The notes below the pieces were generated by a model. The model did not search any database. It was not told where the DNA came from and saw nothing but the letters and a program-made list of their open reading frames with translations. A program made the position numbers and the translations under genes. Below, piece by piece: positions 22,401 through 34,900 of a stretch of 64,000 nt of DNA. This stretch comes from Hyperoplus lanceolatus (taxonomy: Eukaryota; Chordata; Actinopteri; Uranoscopiformes; Ammodytidae), in the NCBI GenBank assembly GCA_026929865.2, contig CM049404.1, forward strand, positions 9,683,501-9,747,500, read 5' to 3'. Position 1 is the first letter of the stretch. Each line of letters begins with the position of its first letter.

Positions 22401-22509
22401 TGCTATGTCCTGTAATACAACCATAAAACAATTTAGCTTTGTTGGTTCGGAACAAAAAACAATATGTTTTAAAAGCAGATAGCCTACATTCATTCTCACC
22501 AGATGCCAT
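19418..22509 (-). CDS. HIPK-like protein kinase with repeat-rich acidic tail
   Basis: Coding exons are 22500-22509, 21881-22068, 21576-21767, 21241-21422, 20986-21109, 20788-20895, 20601-20693, 20317-20486 and 19418-20195, totalling 1845 nt (614 aa plus stop). All junctions are GT-AG and in frame. Kinase landmarks: glycine loop GEGCYGKV (31-38), ATP lysine in AVKILKK (K53), helix-C glutamate E66, catalytic loop HTDIKPDN (D147), DFG (169-171) and YRAPE (190-194). HIPK-type signatures are FEMLDRSLYDLL, LGLPISEAIDVWGVGCILA and the closing RIHPLQALQHPFF. Relative to mammalian HIPK1-3 it lacks the long N-terminal and C-terminal regulatory regions; its length is nearer HIPK4. The activation-loop tyrosine of HIPK2 (STYLQ) is Glu here (E184). 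The last exon encodes about ten 18-residue repeats (YDEDPAPWSSDGEL type) and a short hydrophobic C terminus. Teleosts carry large expansions of such HIPK-like genes; the orthologue is not assigned. Confidence 0.9.
19545..20055 (-). repeat. 54-bp coding minisatellite in the kinase tail
   Basis: Within the last exon, units of about 18 codons recur roughly ten times, with a consensus like SYDEDPAPWSSDGELP. Three consecutive units (DSYEDAPAP..., YPSYDQEPAVW..., ...SSDGGQPK) form a longer block that is itself duplicated. The repeat keeps the reading frame throughout, which suggests selection on the protein or recent expansion. Confidence 0.85.
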
Positions 22510-22926
22510 TTATGTGAAGTCGGTTCTCAGTTTAGGATTTCCAAGGTTGACAATGAGCCTAAAAGCTTAACTCTTGTCAGATTGCGAACTTGTGGTTGTA
22601 TTCTACAAAGTACTCTCAAATGTATGTTTCTCTCTCTCAGTGGTTATGGTGTAATGATTCCAATCTACCAAACATCTACATGAAGAATATACCTACTATG
22701 ACATCACAGTATCATTTAGAACACACACATTCTGTTCTATTCCTTTTAGAACTCTCTGACTCACTGGTTAAAAAAACAGAAGCTTTATGCAGAAAAACAT
22801 AATTTTATTGAAACATTCTTATAAGTATATGAGAAAAACATGTTTCAATGTACTTATGTGGTTTTTACATACTATTGAGTGACATTCCATATTAATACAG
22901 TCAAAACTGCACAGACGCCAGACCTC

Positions 22927-22929
<3 letters not shown>

Positions 22930-23008
<79 letters not shown>
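22930..23008. repeat. (GT)n microsatellite
   Basis: A nearly pure TG tract of about 39 units lies upstream of the HIPK-like gene, in intergenic DNA. Confidence 0.95.
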
Positions 23009-23016
<8 letters not shown>

Positions 23017-26000
23017 CTTGAGTGAGTGAGTTTATGATAAATGAAAGAGAGTTATCAACAAACATTTATCTTATTCCAGAGCATCATTTTCAAATAGTTA
23101 TCATACAAAGCCCATATAATATCCCAGTATAACTTTGTCACATGATCATTGACCCTAACCCTAGCCCTATAACTTACAATGATCATATCCAAATCAAAGC
23201 TTACCGGGCGAATACTCAGGTGTATTTGCTTCCTGAGCTGTGCCTCTGGATTGGAAGGCAATACAGTTGTATGTGTAGCATTGTTTTGATGGTGTGGCGG
23301 CTTTTTTCTACTTTTGATATTTTGTTTCTGTATCTCATGATATCATTTCTAATCATAGGGAAGTTGATTTAAGATTATGTTTATTAGGTAAATGACATTT
23401 CATTTAAGGTCTTTTATTTTCATTAATGAATATATTTTAATGGATGCAGTCCCTTATAGCAGATGCTGGTTTGGTATTTGCAGCATTACAAATCACCAAA
23501 CCCATTGTTTTACCTCCTGCACTTCCTTTTCTGTCCACAATGTGGAGATCATTCTGCAGTTAACAACATACACACCTTTTCCTCTGTTGCCTCCCTAAAG
23601 ACACTGATGGAAAAAAAACAGAAAGAAAAGTTTTTCAGGTTGTAATCAGACATATTATACAGCAACTGCCTAGCTGTTAATGATGAGGAGAGAGAAGGAG
23701 ACAAGCCGCAGACATCCATCATGGCAGTGTTTCTAATAGACATAGATTGAGCTCTGGGATGAGTGCTAGCCTGGCAGCATCTGCTTCCGCTGTCTGCCAC
23801 ATTCTCCACGGAGGAGAATAAACCTGATTACCCAAAATGACAGCAGTGTAAGTGGACTGGCTGGTTGTCAACAGGAGAGAGAGGGAGAGTGTGTGCCACC
23901 AGAGTGTGTTGGGACTGAATGTTTGGATGTAAACACTTTTGAGTGCTGGCAGTTTGTTAGTGTGGGCAGTGACAAGCTGTTTATTTTTTAAAGCTAATGT
24001 TCCTTTAAATAGTATATGCTTGGTTTCAGGAGTGTGTGCTCACTTTACTTTCACTAAGTTTCAGTCTGTTGTACATTGAGCAGCATCTCTGTAGTAATCA
24101 GAATTAGATGTTTTTCTTAATGGATTGGCAGTTCAGCTTGTGACATACAGTAGTTTCCATGTAGTCAACAACATTTTTGACATGCCTCTGTACCCCGAAT
24201 CCCCCTCCACCCCTCAAGATATACAGCCTATAGTACAAAGAGAGAGAAAAAAAGAAAGGCACTACTTTAAGTTCATATGCTCCATCCATTTATGCTGTTG
24301 TTATTGCCTTTCAAAACTATCCACATGTTACAATTCACGTAAGCCTGGTTTGATCTGCCATCTATGGAAAAGGTTTGGTTAAGTAACTAATACCCCATTT
24401 AGACCAGCCCAGGGATAAAGGTCCAACCTGTGTTTGGTGTTGAGTGGATCAATGCTTGTCAGACCACCCGCTTTCTGGACCTTACTCTGTACTCCGGTAG
24501 TAATTGGAATCGCCACTGGTCATTTTATCAACTCACAAAGGAGAGAGAAAGAAAGAAAAATAAAGTGTTTATGTGCGTGAATCATGCAGGACGGAACACT
24601 GTAGCTTTTTCACATGAATGGTTCCAAGGTTGGTGCAAGGTGCATTGAATAGACAGATATTGTCAGTGTGGGTCATTCTCTTCCTTGCAATTTCCCAAAA
24701 CAGACAGGTGCTTTTATAAATATGCAGTCCACGTTCTTCATCTTGACTGTTTACTGAAAAAAAAACTTTCTTCTACAAATACAAAAATGAAACATTGTGG
24801 CCAAACAAAATAAGCCAGTTAAACACGGCAGGTCCGGTGAAAGTCTTTAACTAAATCTCAACTCAACAAGCACAGTCAGCTGGTTACACATTTTAATTAA
24901 TCAGAAGCAAGAACAGACTTATTAAGTGTTATTGGCCCTAATTAAACATGCAAATACATTATAGTAGTGCTTGTCGTTAGTTATTAATTTGTAGACTTGT
25001 CTGTCCACACTCCAACCCGGCAAATTGAATCAAGTGGCTTAACTCAGGCTTTCTTTGCTGGACCATCGGTGGTCTCGGGGTCAATTTTCTCTCACACCTG
25101 GCTGTCGGTGACTCATCCACACCACTGGATCTGGTCCATTGTCCCCCCAAGTGATTTAACCTGTCACCTCTCTCTTCCTATTTTGCATGACATCCTGTCC
25201 CTCTATTCCCTCTTCTGTGGCTACCTGGCCTGTTCGCTTATCAAGGGCTGCGTTCCATTACTCATACTTCCCTGCAATTTAGTATGACAGAAAAATACAT
25301 GTAGTTGAACAGAATATGCTGAAAAATGCCCACATGCCCCTCTACATCCGGTCATAATTTTCAGTGTTAAAATAAACATGCTTTTTTTTGTGGCGATTCT
25401 ATCCCACAATCCAGAGCACAGTGGAAGTTACGCGTCACATAGACTAAGCCTCAGAGTGAAAACAAGCAGGGATATAAGCAAGAGGCAAGTTCAAGGAGTG
25501 TAGAAATAAACAGGTTAAAGTATGTCCCAATTGTATTCCTACTGCAAAAACTGGAAACTACAAACTTTTGTACTATAGTAAAAACAAAGAGTATGCAATT
25601 TGCAACGCGGGAACAGTTCTTCATGGTGGAGAAGGGAGGGGAGGTTGTGTGGCGCAGGTCCTATTGTCCTTAAATACTTTTTCATGCAACACCTGCAGTT
25701 ATTCACCTTGTTCCTGGCTGCATCTATATTTTTGCATGTGTTTTTACAACCTACATGTAATCATTTTGTCATGAAAATGTATTTTTCTTTTTTTTGTTAG
25801 TCCTTTTCTGTACACACCACCTCTATTGCATGTCAGTCTGTCCTGTGTGGAGTGGGATCCCTTCTCTGTTGCTCTTCCTGAGGTTTCTTTCACCTTTCCA
25901 GCACGTTAAAGTGATTTTGTGGACTTTTTCCTTATCTGAATCAAGGGTTTTCTTAGGACAGATAGTTTAGTATGCAGTAGAGACCTGGTCAGGCCATATA

Positions 26001-26204
26001 TTGAATATGTACTGTAATCTCTCAAGAAAGGGTGTTGTGGGTCTGCCCTGAGGTAAACATCCAGTCACATGTGTCCAGAAACTTCTTAAAGGAAGGTATT
26101 AAGCAAGCTTCCTTATCAGATGCCTGACCCACTTAAACTGGCTATTTTCAATGTAAAGTAGCTGTGGTTTCACTCGCTTCTGCTCCATCCACAACCTGCT
26201 CTGG

Positions 26205-26325
26205 TTAAAGGTGGAGTCAGTTATAATACTGTAGAATGCTTGTACACACAGTACAAACAGGTAGCGGATCTCAAATAGGTATTCACTGATTTGGAGCTCT
26301 CCACAGAATCGCTGACTCCACCTTC
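26205..26325. mobile_element. Short TTAA-family MITE, internally deleted
   Basis: It begins TTAAAGGTGGAGTCAG and ends with the inverted copy GCTGACTCCACCTT. The interior contains CAGGTAGCGGATCTC, also present in the longer element at 59891-60200 (ACAGGTAGCGGATCCTC). The right TTAA is degraded. TTAA targets suggest the piggyBac class, by inference only. Confidence 0.55.
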
Positions 26326-29025
26326 TTATAAGACACCCTTCAGACACCCTTCTTATAAGAACAAATAATTGGTTAGGTTTATAGGTAAAACTGTAGTCAT
26401 AGTTCCAACACATCCAACATTGACTATTAATGGGATAAACACAAATCACACTGCTGAAGTCACAAGCCTTGTACACCCACACAGCAAGTGACTGAATCTT
26501 GGTTGACATTTAGGTTGAATAGCGGTTCATAACAAATGAACCAAAAGTACAAACAACCTTGTGATCAACAGGATTTTCTTGTAAGAGGCTTATGTTTGTA
26601 TGAATGAAGTGATGTCATTGAAAGAAGATTTCTAGGCCTCAGCCCATAGCTTAAAGTGACAGCGCGGCTTATCAAATTTGTTATCTCACTGACAGTAGAA
26701 ATGAAGGCCTTATGTTGAGACAGGACTTCACAGCCGATGCCTCAACACACACAACAACATGTCTACTCTCTTCCCATTCTGTCTGCTTCATAAACACACT
26801 TACCACAGCCGTCTGGACACAGATAGATACACATGGCATAGAATACAGAAGCCTTTTGTATAGCTGTTGCGTTTTGGCACGTTTGAAAGCCTATAATTAT
26901 ATACCCTGACATTTTCACTATTTATCACCTGAGAGCAGCATAAACAAATCGGTTGAAAAAAAATGGTAGTGTGGTGCCAACTCTCACTCCACCCACTGCT
27001 TTTTGTGTTTCCTGAATTGCCTAAGGACATTTTAATGAATGAGCTATTGATACAGGAACCATCATTCAGGACATGATAGCAGGAGCAAGGAGGGACGAAA
27101 CAGTAGAACATTAATTAAAAGAACATTCTCTGAAGATTTTTACATTTCAGGGCCCACGCAAAAATTGCTGTGTGAAATATACATATATATATATATTCTT
27201 AATTGTTGCTAGGAGACGGAGTGTATTCTTCTACATACAACCATCCACCTGAACCTCGTCCCTGGGAAATGCAGCAGGGCTATAGCAGCCACTTGTTACT
27301 TCCTTTGCCTCTTAGGGAGTATTGTCATTAGTCGCACACAAGAGGTCGCTTTAGGCATTCAAACAAATGACTGATGCTGTTGTTTTACTACTGTAGTTCA
27401 CAAATGGTTAAGACTAGGTCCAGAACAAGATCAAATGCTGGCCAGCAGCCCAGTACATACATGAATTATTTCCATATTTAGCGGACCATCTTACTTCTGG
27501 ATTTAAGCTCCAATATTCAGTGCCAACGCAGGAAGTAGTGTGCACTTTATATAATCGGTGGGAAGCAAGGCAGTGGAATGATGATTGTGTAATGTATCTG
27601 ACTTAAATGCAGGGGACCACATTTTGCATTTCCTCTTTCACCTTCAATTCAAGTTAGCTTTTTAATTAAGTGTATCCATGATCGATCCCCTCTTAAATCT
27701 TGGCTCAAGCAAGAATTTAAAATTGTGAAAGGATTGCCTTATCACAATGGATTGTTCCGTGTTTGTTTATGATCACCTAGAAATGGTCCTCCCCCAAGAA
27801 TTATATGACAGAAAGTCTTACTTGAGCTGCTTTTCATATTCATGGTGCCCAAAGGCTGGATCCTTCATAGTTCTGCATTTATCACACATTTATTATACAC
27901 ACATTTCCCTCCAGGGATGAATAAAGTATCTATGAAATGGACATTGTAGAAAGCTGGATTTTAAGTTACAAAGAATGAAGTGTGTAAAATCTGAATCAGT
28001 GTTTCAATCCCCCTGGAGCTTGAAGGATGAGAACGTACAGGAGTGAGTGAGTACACGGATAAGCCAGATAAGATAACAGCTTTTTGGCAGCTGCAGTCCG
28101 GCCAAGCTCTTCTAAAGCCTCACCTACCACCTGAAGCCTTCATCAAGAATAGAGAGTGATACTTTCCTGGGTGGCCAGAGCAAGTCAGTCTCATTTTTAT
28201 CTGATTTTCTGTTTCGGGTATATTTTTTCCCAGGAGCATTGCAAGAAAAAACGCAGATCAAGTGTTACATTTGTTACATTTGCTGCACACATTTTATATA
28301 ATGGATTTAAATGTTTCGGTGAAACAAAACATAATAGTAGATTGAAAACCACATCTTTGGACGTAAATGATATAAATAATTAATAATATTAATATATTAA
28401 TAATTTACACATGCAGTATTTAACATGATTATGGTCAGCCTTTCCACAGGCAGAGCAGCAAGGCTGGATTACCAAATATTATGTTACCAATGTATTTAGC
28501 TGCTATTAGCTCATTGTTTTGCTTAGTTACAGCCACAAAATCATTATTTCGGTTCAGTCTAAGCAGTATTAGACTTAATCTGGTTTCCAGCAGCCGAATG
28601 GGTTAAGGTTAGTGTGGAGCATTTAGCAGATAAGAGTTCGATACTCAGCAGATGGTGGAGACAAGAGCAACAAGGATCTTATATTAAAAATAATCAGGAG
28701 GACACAAACATCTGTCTGTATTAATAAACAACAGTTTGCTTACACATATATCAGATGTTCGTTCCCCTTAGTGGCAATACCTAAGTAATGAAAAAGATTA
28801 GTTAAGGAAGCTTAAACTGCATGTTCTTAAGGACAATTTCTGCACTAAAACAAATCACCTAAAATAGTATCTTGAGATGATCGTCTGTAAGGTTGTAAAT
28901 CATTAATCAGAACCTCTTTTCCACTGCATGACCCAAAGGTAGGCTACTGATGAGCATCTTTACAGATACAGTGAAGTTCAGAGTATTTTGACTTTACAAG
29001 ACACAACAGGAAATGAAGACCAGGG

Positions 29026-30293
29026 GCGGCCTCATTTATAAAGGTGTGCGTAGAAACCTTCCCAAAACATTGCGTTCGCACAAAGCCAAGAATGTGCTGC
29101 GCAATTTTTTTTTGAGATTTATAAAACTGTGCGGCGCACAGTTGCACGCAATCTTCCCTTTTATAAATACCCACCTGCGGTGAATTGTGCGCAGACGATC
29201 TCCGCCCCATGTCATCCCACTTCACCTCCCAGTTTCATCCCACAATCTACTATACATGATGAATGCTAAATAGCTCCTGAATATGATGACGCACTTATTA
29301 AGCACAGCATTTTGACTGACACGAGGAAAAAAGGGAGGCAACCGGCCGCAAAGAAAGCGACTGGGAAGGAAGAAAGCCCGTGCCATGTGTCGCTGTAACT
29401 GCCACACAAACACACACTCGCCAGCTGAACACATATCATGATTGGCACAGTCGTTATAGTCTTTGTTAAGATGTTTTGCCCAACTTTGTACTGTATGAAA
29501 TATCACGTATTAGCGAACCTGTAGGACTATATGTAGGCCTATAAAAAATGTGTTGTGAGAAGTGAAATAATGCATTAGCCTATAGGCCTAGTCTATTCCA
29601 AAGCATTGTTTCCCTTCCGTGAGATCAACACATTTCCAACAACGTCAGATTATAGTTTAAACTTCCAGGGTTAGTTGTTATGGGAAAGAGATGCATAAAA
29701 TAATTTGCTAAATCAATAACATGATTTTATCTAACGAGATATATAGTTTTAATTAATATTTTTGGACAAAACTACTTTTTACACACAGCCTAAAATAAAG
29801 ACTATTTGCTCTCCCGCTGGCCACTCACGGACACACCAACCGACGTAGGCCTATATGATATTATTATCGAGTAGAACTATAAGATTCAATTTAAAAATAT
29901 AACCAAAACATGTATTAGAACTACTTGATAAGTAAATCAACCTACATCATTACTGCATGCCATATACAACAGTAGCCTATAAATATATTGGGTGCCATGC
30001 ATTTCACTAGCCTGGCTCCGCCCGCCCGCTGTCTGGTTGGACCAGCCTAGCATTTCACAAGGTTGTGTGTTTTTCCGATGACAGAGCTTTATTTCGTGAT
30101 GTTGCCATTGAGTGTCGCTGATTCCCCGAGTCAGGAAAACCTTGCGGAAGCTCTACGCATGTTCAAAAGTTGGCGTGGGAATAGCACACTTCTCCGCAAA
30201 GAATTATTTTATAAATACCACCGGTTTGCCACCGCACATTCTGCCTGTCTACGCAAGGTTTTTATGCGCAGCAAGCTTTATAAATGAGGCCAC
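29026..30293. mobile_element. Non-autonomous TIR element (GGCCTCATTTATAAA ends)
   Basis: The left end GGCCTCATTTATAAA (29028-29042) and the right end TTTATAAATGAGGCC (30277-30291) are perfect 15-bp inverted repeats. Subterminal sequence is also partly inverted (GCGTAGAAACCTT versus CTACGCAAGGTTTTT). No transposase is recognised in the 1.27 kb. Similar ends occur in fish PIF/Harbinger-type elements, but the target duplication could not be fixed, so the superfamily is tentative. Confidence 0.6.
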
Positions 30294-30486
30294 AGTTATT
30301 TAAATGAGGTGTACAAAGGTCTCCAGAGATATGTGGAGCCTGAGGCTGTTCCAAGATCTGCAGATGATTATCCTGCCTCGATCTCCAGCTCATTTCTATG
30401 CAGGTTTCTTTTTGTCCAATAGGGATTCAGCAGCTCATCACTAGCGTGGAGATGGAACGGCTCTGGTGTCCCCTCTACGGAGACAA

Positions 30487-31118
30487 TGGCTGTGTCTTGA
30501 TTCAGGGGTTGCAGCCTTGGTAGGACGCAGTCTCGCGGTCTATGAAGGCTATAGCCTATGAAGGCCGATTTTAAGGCCGGTTTTGAGGCCAACGAGCCTT
30601 GTTAAACGGGACGGTCTCCGCAGGTCTCCGTTTACGAGCATTTCCGGTTTACGTAACAAGCCGTTACCTTGCGTGACGACTCGCCGCTCCTGTGCTGCCT
30701 AGCAACCCTGATTGCTGCCAACGGAGACAGCCCTGTCAATGGAGGAAAAAAGAAAAAGAAGATGCCTACCAGACGAAAAGAAAGAAAAGTACAAGAAAAA
30801 AAGAAAGGAATATAAAAGTTAAGAAGATGGAGCAACACGTTGCTGTTTTGTTAATTTTTATTTTATTGTATGCCATCTCTGAAAAAAACGCAATGAATCA
30901 TGGGATATGTTGGGCCACGAAGGATACATCTGATGCAGCCTTCAAAACTGCTTCAAAACCGTGAAACGAAGGCTGCATTTCACGACCGCATATGAGGAGC
31001 CTTGCAAGGAGCCTTGCAAATGGGACAGCCTTTGCGCGCCGCTATGACGCAATCGGTCTTCAAATGCAGCCTACGAGGCCGGTTCCAAGACCGCAACCCC
31101 TGAATCAAGACACAGCCA
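30487..31118. mobile_element. Non-autonomous TIR element (TGGCTGTGTCTTG ends)
   Basis: The left end TGGCTGTGTCTTGATTCAGG and the right end, which reads as the same sequence in reverse complement, form inverted repeats of about 27 bp (through GGGTTGC). Beyond that, looser inverted similarity continues. The 632-bp element has no coding capacity that I recognise and no evident target duplication. Superfamily unassigned. Confidence 0.6.
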
Positions 31119-31334
31119 CTGTGATCAGCTTCACTACATCACACTTTATGTTGGTCTTCCATCCTACAACTGAGTTGGAGTTTTTTTCCTACCAGGCTGT
31201 TAATGACCAAAAACAACTGGAATCCTTTATGTTGATTTTATGTACAGTAGGACAACTATTCTTGACATTTCCCATATTCAGCTATTAAACAACCCAAATC
31301 ATGAAACAGACAACTGTATGGACATTCTCCGCAT

Positions 31335-31340
31335 TTTATT
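31335..31340 (-). terminator. Candidate polyadenylation signal of PEX10
   Basis: AATAAA on the minus strand is about 630 bases past the PEX10 stop codon; no closer canonical signal was seen. If used, the 31476-31850 hAT MITE is transcribed in the PEX10 3' UTR. Confidence 0.3.
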
Positions 31341-31475
31341 TGCAATTAGTAAAGTTTTAATTCAATTAGAAGTAATATTTACAAGAGTTGATTGATACAA
31401 TCCAAAATTAAATTCTTAATCGTCAAGAACTATTCTTCTTCATAAACAAAAGAGAAAACAATCAAAAGAAGAATG

Positions 31476-31850
31476 TAGAGCTGCAACGATTAATCGAAGA
31501 ATCGATTATTAATCGATTACTAAAATAATCGCCAACTATTTTGATAATCGATTAATCGTTTAGAGTAAGTTTGTAATAAAAATTGTCCAAATTCTCTGAT
31601 TTCAGCTTCTCAAATGTGAATATTTTCTGGTTTCTTTAATCCTATTATGACAGTAAACTGAAATATCTGTGTGTTTTGGACATAACAATACATTTGAGGA
31701 CGTCAACATGGGCTTTGGAAAACTTATCAACATTTTTCACCATTTTCTGACATTTTACGGACCAAAAACACTATCGATTAATAATCGATTAATCGAGAAA
31801 ATAATCGACAGATTAATCGATTATCAAAATAATCGTTAGTTGCAGCCCTA
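31476..31850. mobile_element. hAT MITE (TAGGGCTGCAAC type) with perfect 8-bp TSD
   Basis: It begins TAGAGCTGCAACGATTAATC and ends AATCGTTAGTTGCAGCCCTA, flanked by identical GAAGAATG at 31468-31475 and 31851-31858. Subterminal ATTAATCGATTA-type palindromes occur at both ends. It is one of the most common fish MITE types. At 375 bp it is non-coding, and it ends 115 bp from the PEX10 stop codon. Confidence 0.92.
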
Positions 31851-31965
31851 GAAGAATGAAAAGAAAAGAAAGTTCTGTGACTGGGGGTGGAGGGTCAGCC
31901 TGTCTGCACTGCAGTCCACCAGCTCGGTGTGTTTGTATGTGTGTGTGGTATCAGGCTCTGTACTT

Positions 31966-34900
31966 CTAGCTGTAGTTCCTCAGGTACACCAGTCTGTGAG
32001 GCTGGAACTTCTCCCGACACAGGGGACACTCTGCCTGTGGAAGGTAAAACACAAATACACACGTGACATTAGCAGACACACAGTAAATTGCGGGCGTATT
32101 CAAGCCTATGTTAACTGCAGGTGTAATTGTGACCCTTGTTAACATCTGGTAGTGTTACATTTACACTTATAATCATGTATAGGTCTTCCCTAGTGGGAGA
32201 TTAGCTGGTCAATTTACATTGTGATCAAAACATGCACACAAGTTTTACTGGGATATTCTTAAGAAACGGATGCAATGAGCTTGATCGTTTCTCTAAAAAG
32301 GAGCCGCAAATATATTGGGCTAGTTGAAGTGCAACAACACATGGCCACTTAAAGAGCAGTGTTTACATCACCTCTGTCACAAATGATCTTTGGCTGAAGA
32401 CAAACAGCAGCTTGCATGGAGCACTTTAACCAGCAACAGCCAAGTTCCATTTCACCTGTAATGTGATTAATGTTATTAATAAAATGTGACATAATCTACT
32501 GCTGCGGATGTTTGTGGGTTTGTCTGCCAATGCCAGCCCATCTGGGTCCCTGGGACCGTTGTTTGCTGTGCCCACTTGCCAATCCAGCCTAGTCAGTGAG
32601 TGCTGTTCAACCCCAATGAGATTTAAATGCTTCAGTTGCCAGCAGTTGAGCCCTAGTTTGACGTGAATGCACTATGACGTACAGAAATACAAATGCGTTC
32701 TTTGTTATCTAATCAAAACTCTGGTACCAACAACAACAAATAGAAATCTCCTTAGAAATACAGCCTCAAAGACATAAAAAAAGGTTTATAATTGAAAAAT
32801 AAATTAGCAATGCTCTGGTATTATTTTGTCTTCAAACTCCCGACAATTTCAAATGAATTATGTGATAGAGTTTTAGTGTTGATTCAAACTATAAGGAGTG
32901 CTCATCATGCCAGCAGCCTGACCTTGGTGTTGCACCACTCTGTGATGCACTCCCAGCAGAAGAGGTGTCCACAGGGAGTGGAGGTGGAGTGTCTCCTCTC
33001 CTCCAGGCAGAGGATGCAGCGAGCCGCCCTGGAGCCTGAGCTCTGTGTGCGCTGGGGACTAGAGAACAGTTCAAAGAGTTCCGCATTAAAATCAACTCTT
33101 TCACAATAAAAAGTTTATTACAGAAAAGTCCAGTTGTTTTTGCAGTGGCCTGGATTGTAAAGATAGATAGTAGCGGATGGGAATATTGATTTCTTTATGC
33201 CTAAAGGAAATATATAATCTGACCATACTAATGTAATAAACTCTCAGAAATGACTGGCCAGATTGTATTTAACTTTTCTGTGGATACTAAAAGGTCCAAA
33301 GAGTTATCATGACGTTAGGACACTTTAAAATACTGACAAAACTCTGTTCACTTGACACAAAGTGAAAACCTTTAACTGTAGATGAGGGATCAATTGTATT
33401 CATGTAAAATTCTCCCATGCTATTCAGAACAGATGGAGATGGGGTGTCCATTGGTCTTGTCCTAGTTTAGTACCTGAGGTTCCTGTAGACTTTCCACTCC
33501 TGCCTGGCTCTCTGTCTCTGTCTGAAGTTGTTGATCTGCAGACCCACAGTGATGACCAGCTGGAGGAGAGACGCAGCCCCCAGCAGCCTGTAACTGCTCC
33601 TGATGTTCCCGTCATCGCTGTCCAGCCCCGTCACACGCAGCTACATGCAAACACAGAGGACAACAATGAATAACCCATCTTACACATTGATTTACAATTG
33701 TATACCAGATCAACGCCAACCATTTTAAAATATATGTTACCCAAAACTATTGTCTCTCAGGATGACAAACCTTCTCTGCCCAAGGCAAAAAAAAAAAAAA
33801 ATTAACTACTGTACATGTATATGTTCCTTTAATAGGGGGCGACTCAGTTGGTAGAGCGGGTCGGCTGATGATCAAAGGGTTGGAGGTTCGATCCCCGCCC
33901 TGCCACCTGTGTCATAGTTGTTGTGTCCTAGGGCAAGACACTTCACCCACCTTGCCTCGTGTGTATGTCGATAGTTAGCCTGCTATCGGTGTATGAATGC
34001 GTGTGTGAATGGTAACGTGTAAATGGGAACAGGTCTCCCTTGCAAAAGAGTCTTCGGACTCAATGGGATATACCTGTATAAATAAAGGTTAAGAAAGAAG
34101 AAAATAGAATATTTAAAAATATTAAATGTCAGTCTTTGATGTAAAATCAATATTCAATGTCTTTAATGAAAATGTAATATGTAACCAGCCACATTATAAA
34201 GCCCAGCACATATACAGTTAGTGTCCACTTTATCAGGTCCACTCATCCAGAACTAATGTAGTAGTATTGTTAAGTGAAGTCACTATAGTCTGATATAACA
34301 TTCATTACATCCTGCATTAGAATGTAGTCTGTGGTTCTGTTGATTTCTATTGTGTTATGCTGATAGGCGCATACTCTCATTGATACAGAAGTCAAACAGA
34401 CAAAATATCTAAACTTTTTGTTTAAGCTAAATGTGCCTAATAAACAGGCATTAGAGAACATTTCGACATGGCACAGAACTCTCGAGTGTCGTTGCAAAAT
34501 CGTCAACATATGTGCGCAGCTATTAGTGAATACATTAAGATTTACAATTGACTATATTTAGTTGATTCATTCAAGTATGAATGCAGTTCTACATGACAAT
34601 ACAGGACGTAGCCTACTGCTGTATTTTAAATATATATATAGCTAGTAGTCTTTTATCTCCTCTGTCTAATATGTGAAATATATGTTAATCATGTGACCTA
34701 CATAGCTGATACCAGCCGCCCTCTTAGAGAGGTGATAGAAGGAGCCGCTGAGGTAGAACAGAGCCACGTGGAGTCTGTGTAGGAGGGTGAGACTCTGCTG
34801 TAGGATGAAGACGACCGGCACGCACGCTCTCCTCTGGTGCTCCGACAGCAGCCCCACTGCCCTGTGCATCCAGCGCCTCAGCCAAGACTCCAGGCTCCAC

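Larger units (their letters stand above)
22510..29025. other. AT-rich intergenic region, no gene recognised
   Basis: ORFs here are short, without family motifs or consistent splice signals. The region contains the (GT)n tract at 22930-23008, a diverged TTAA-family MITE at 26205-26325, a short (TA)n near 27182-27195 and an inverted repeat ATGATCATTG/CAATGATCAT at 23142-23186. Confidence 0.5.

Noticed and set aside
23142..23186. Telomere-like ACCCTAACCCTAGCCCT between inverted ATGATCATTG arms
   Set aside because: Only two CCCTAA units; too short to call an interstitial telomeric repeat, and the inverted arms are only 10 bp.
25600..25800. Short plus-strand ORFs around 24997-25800
   Set aside because: No domain, no consistent splice signals and AT-rich composition like the surrounding intergenic DNA.
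33840..33910. tRNA gene
   Set aside because: A and B boxes are present, but the acceptor stem does not pair and a SINE body and tail follow.
34208..34260. Mariner-like CCACTTTATCAGGTCCACT segment
   Set aside because: It resembles a common fish TIR, but no opposite terminus was found nearby.
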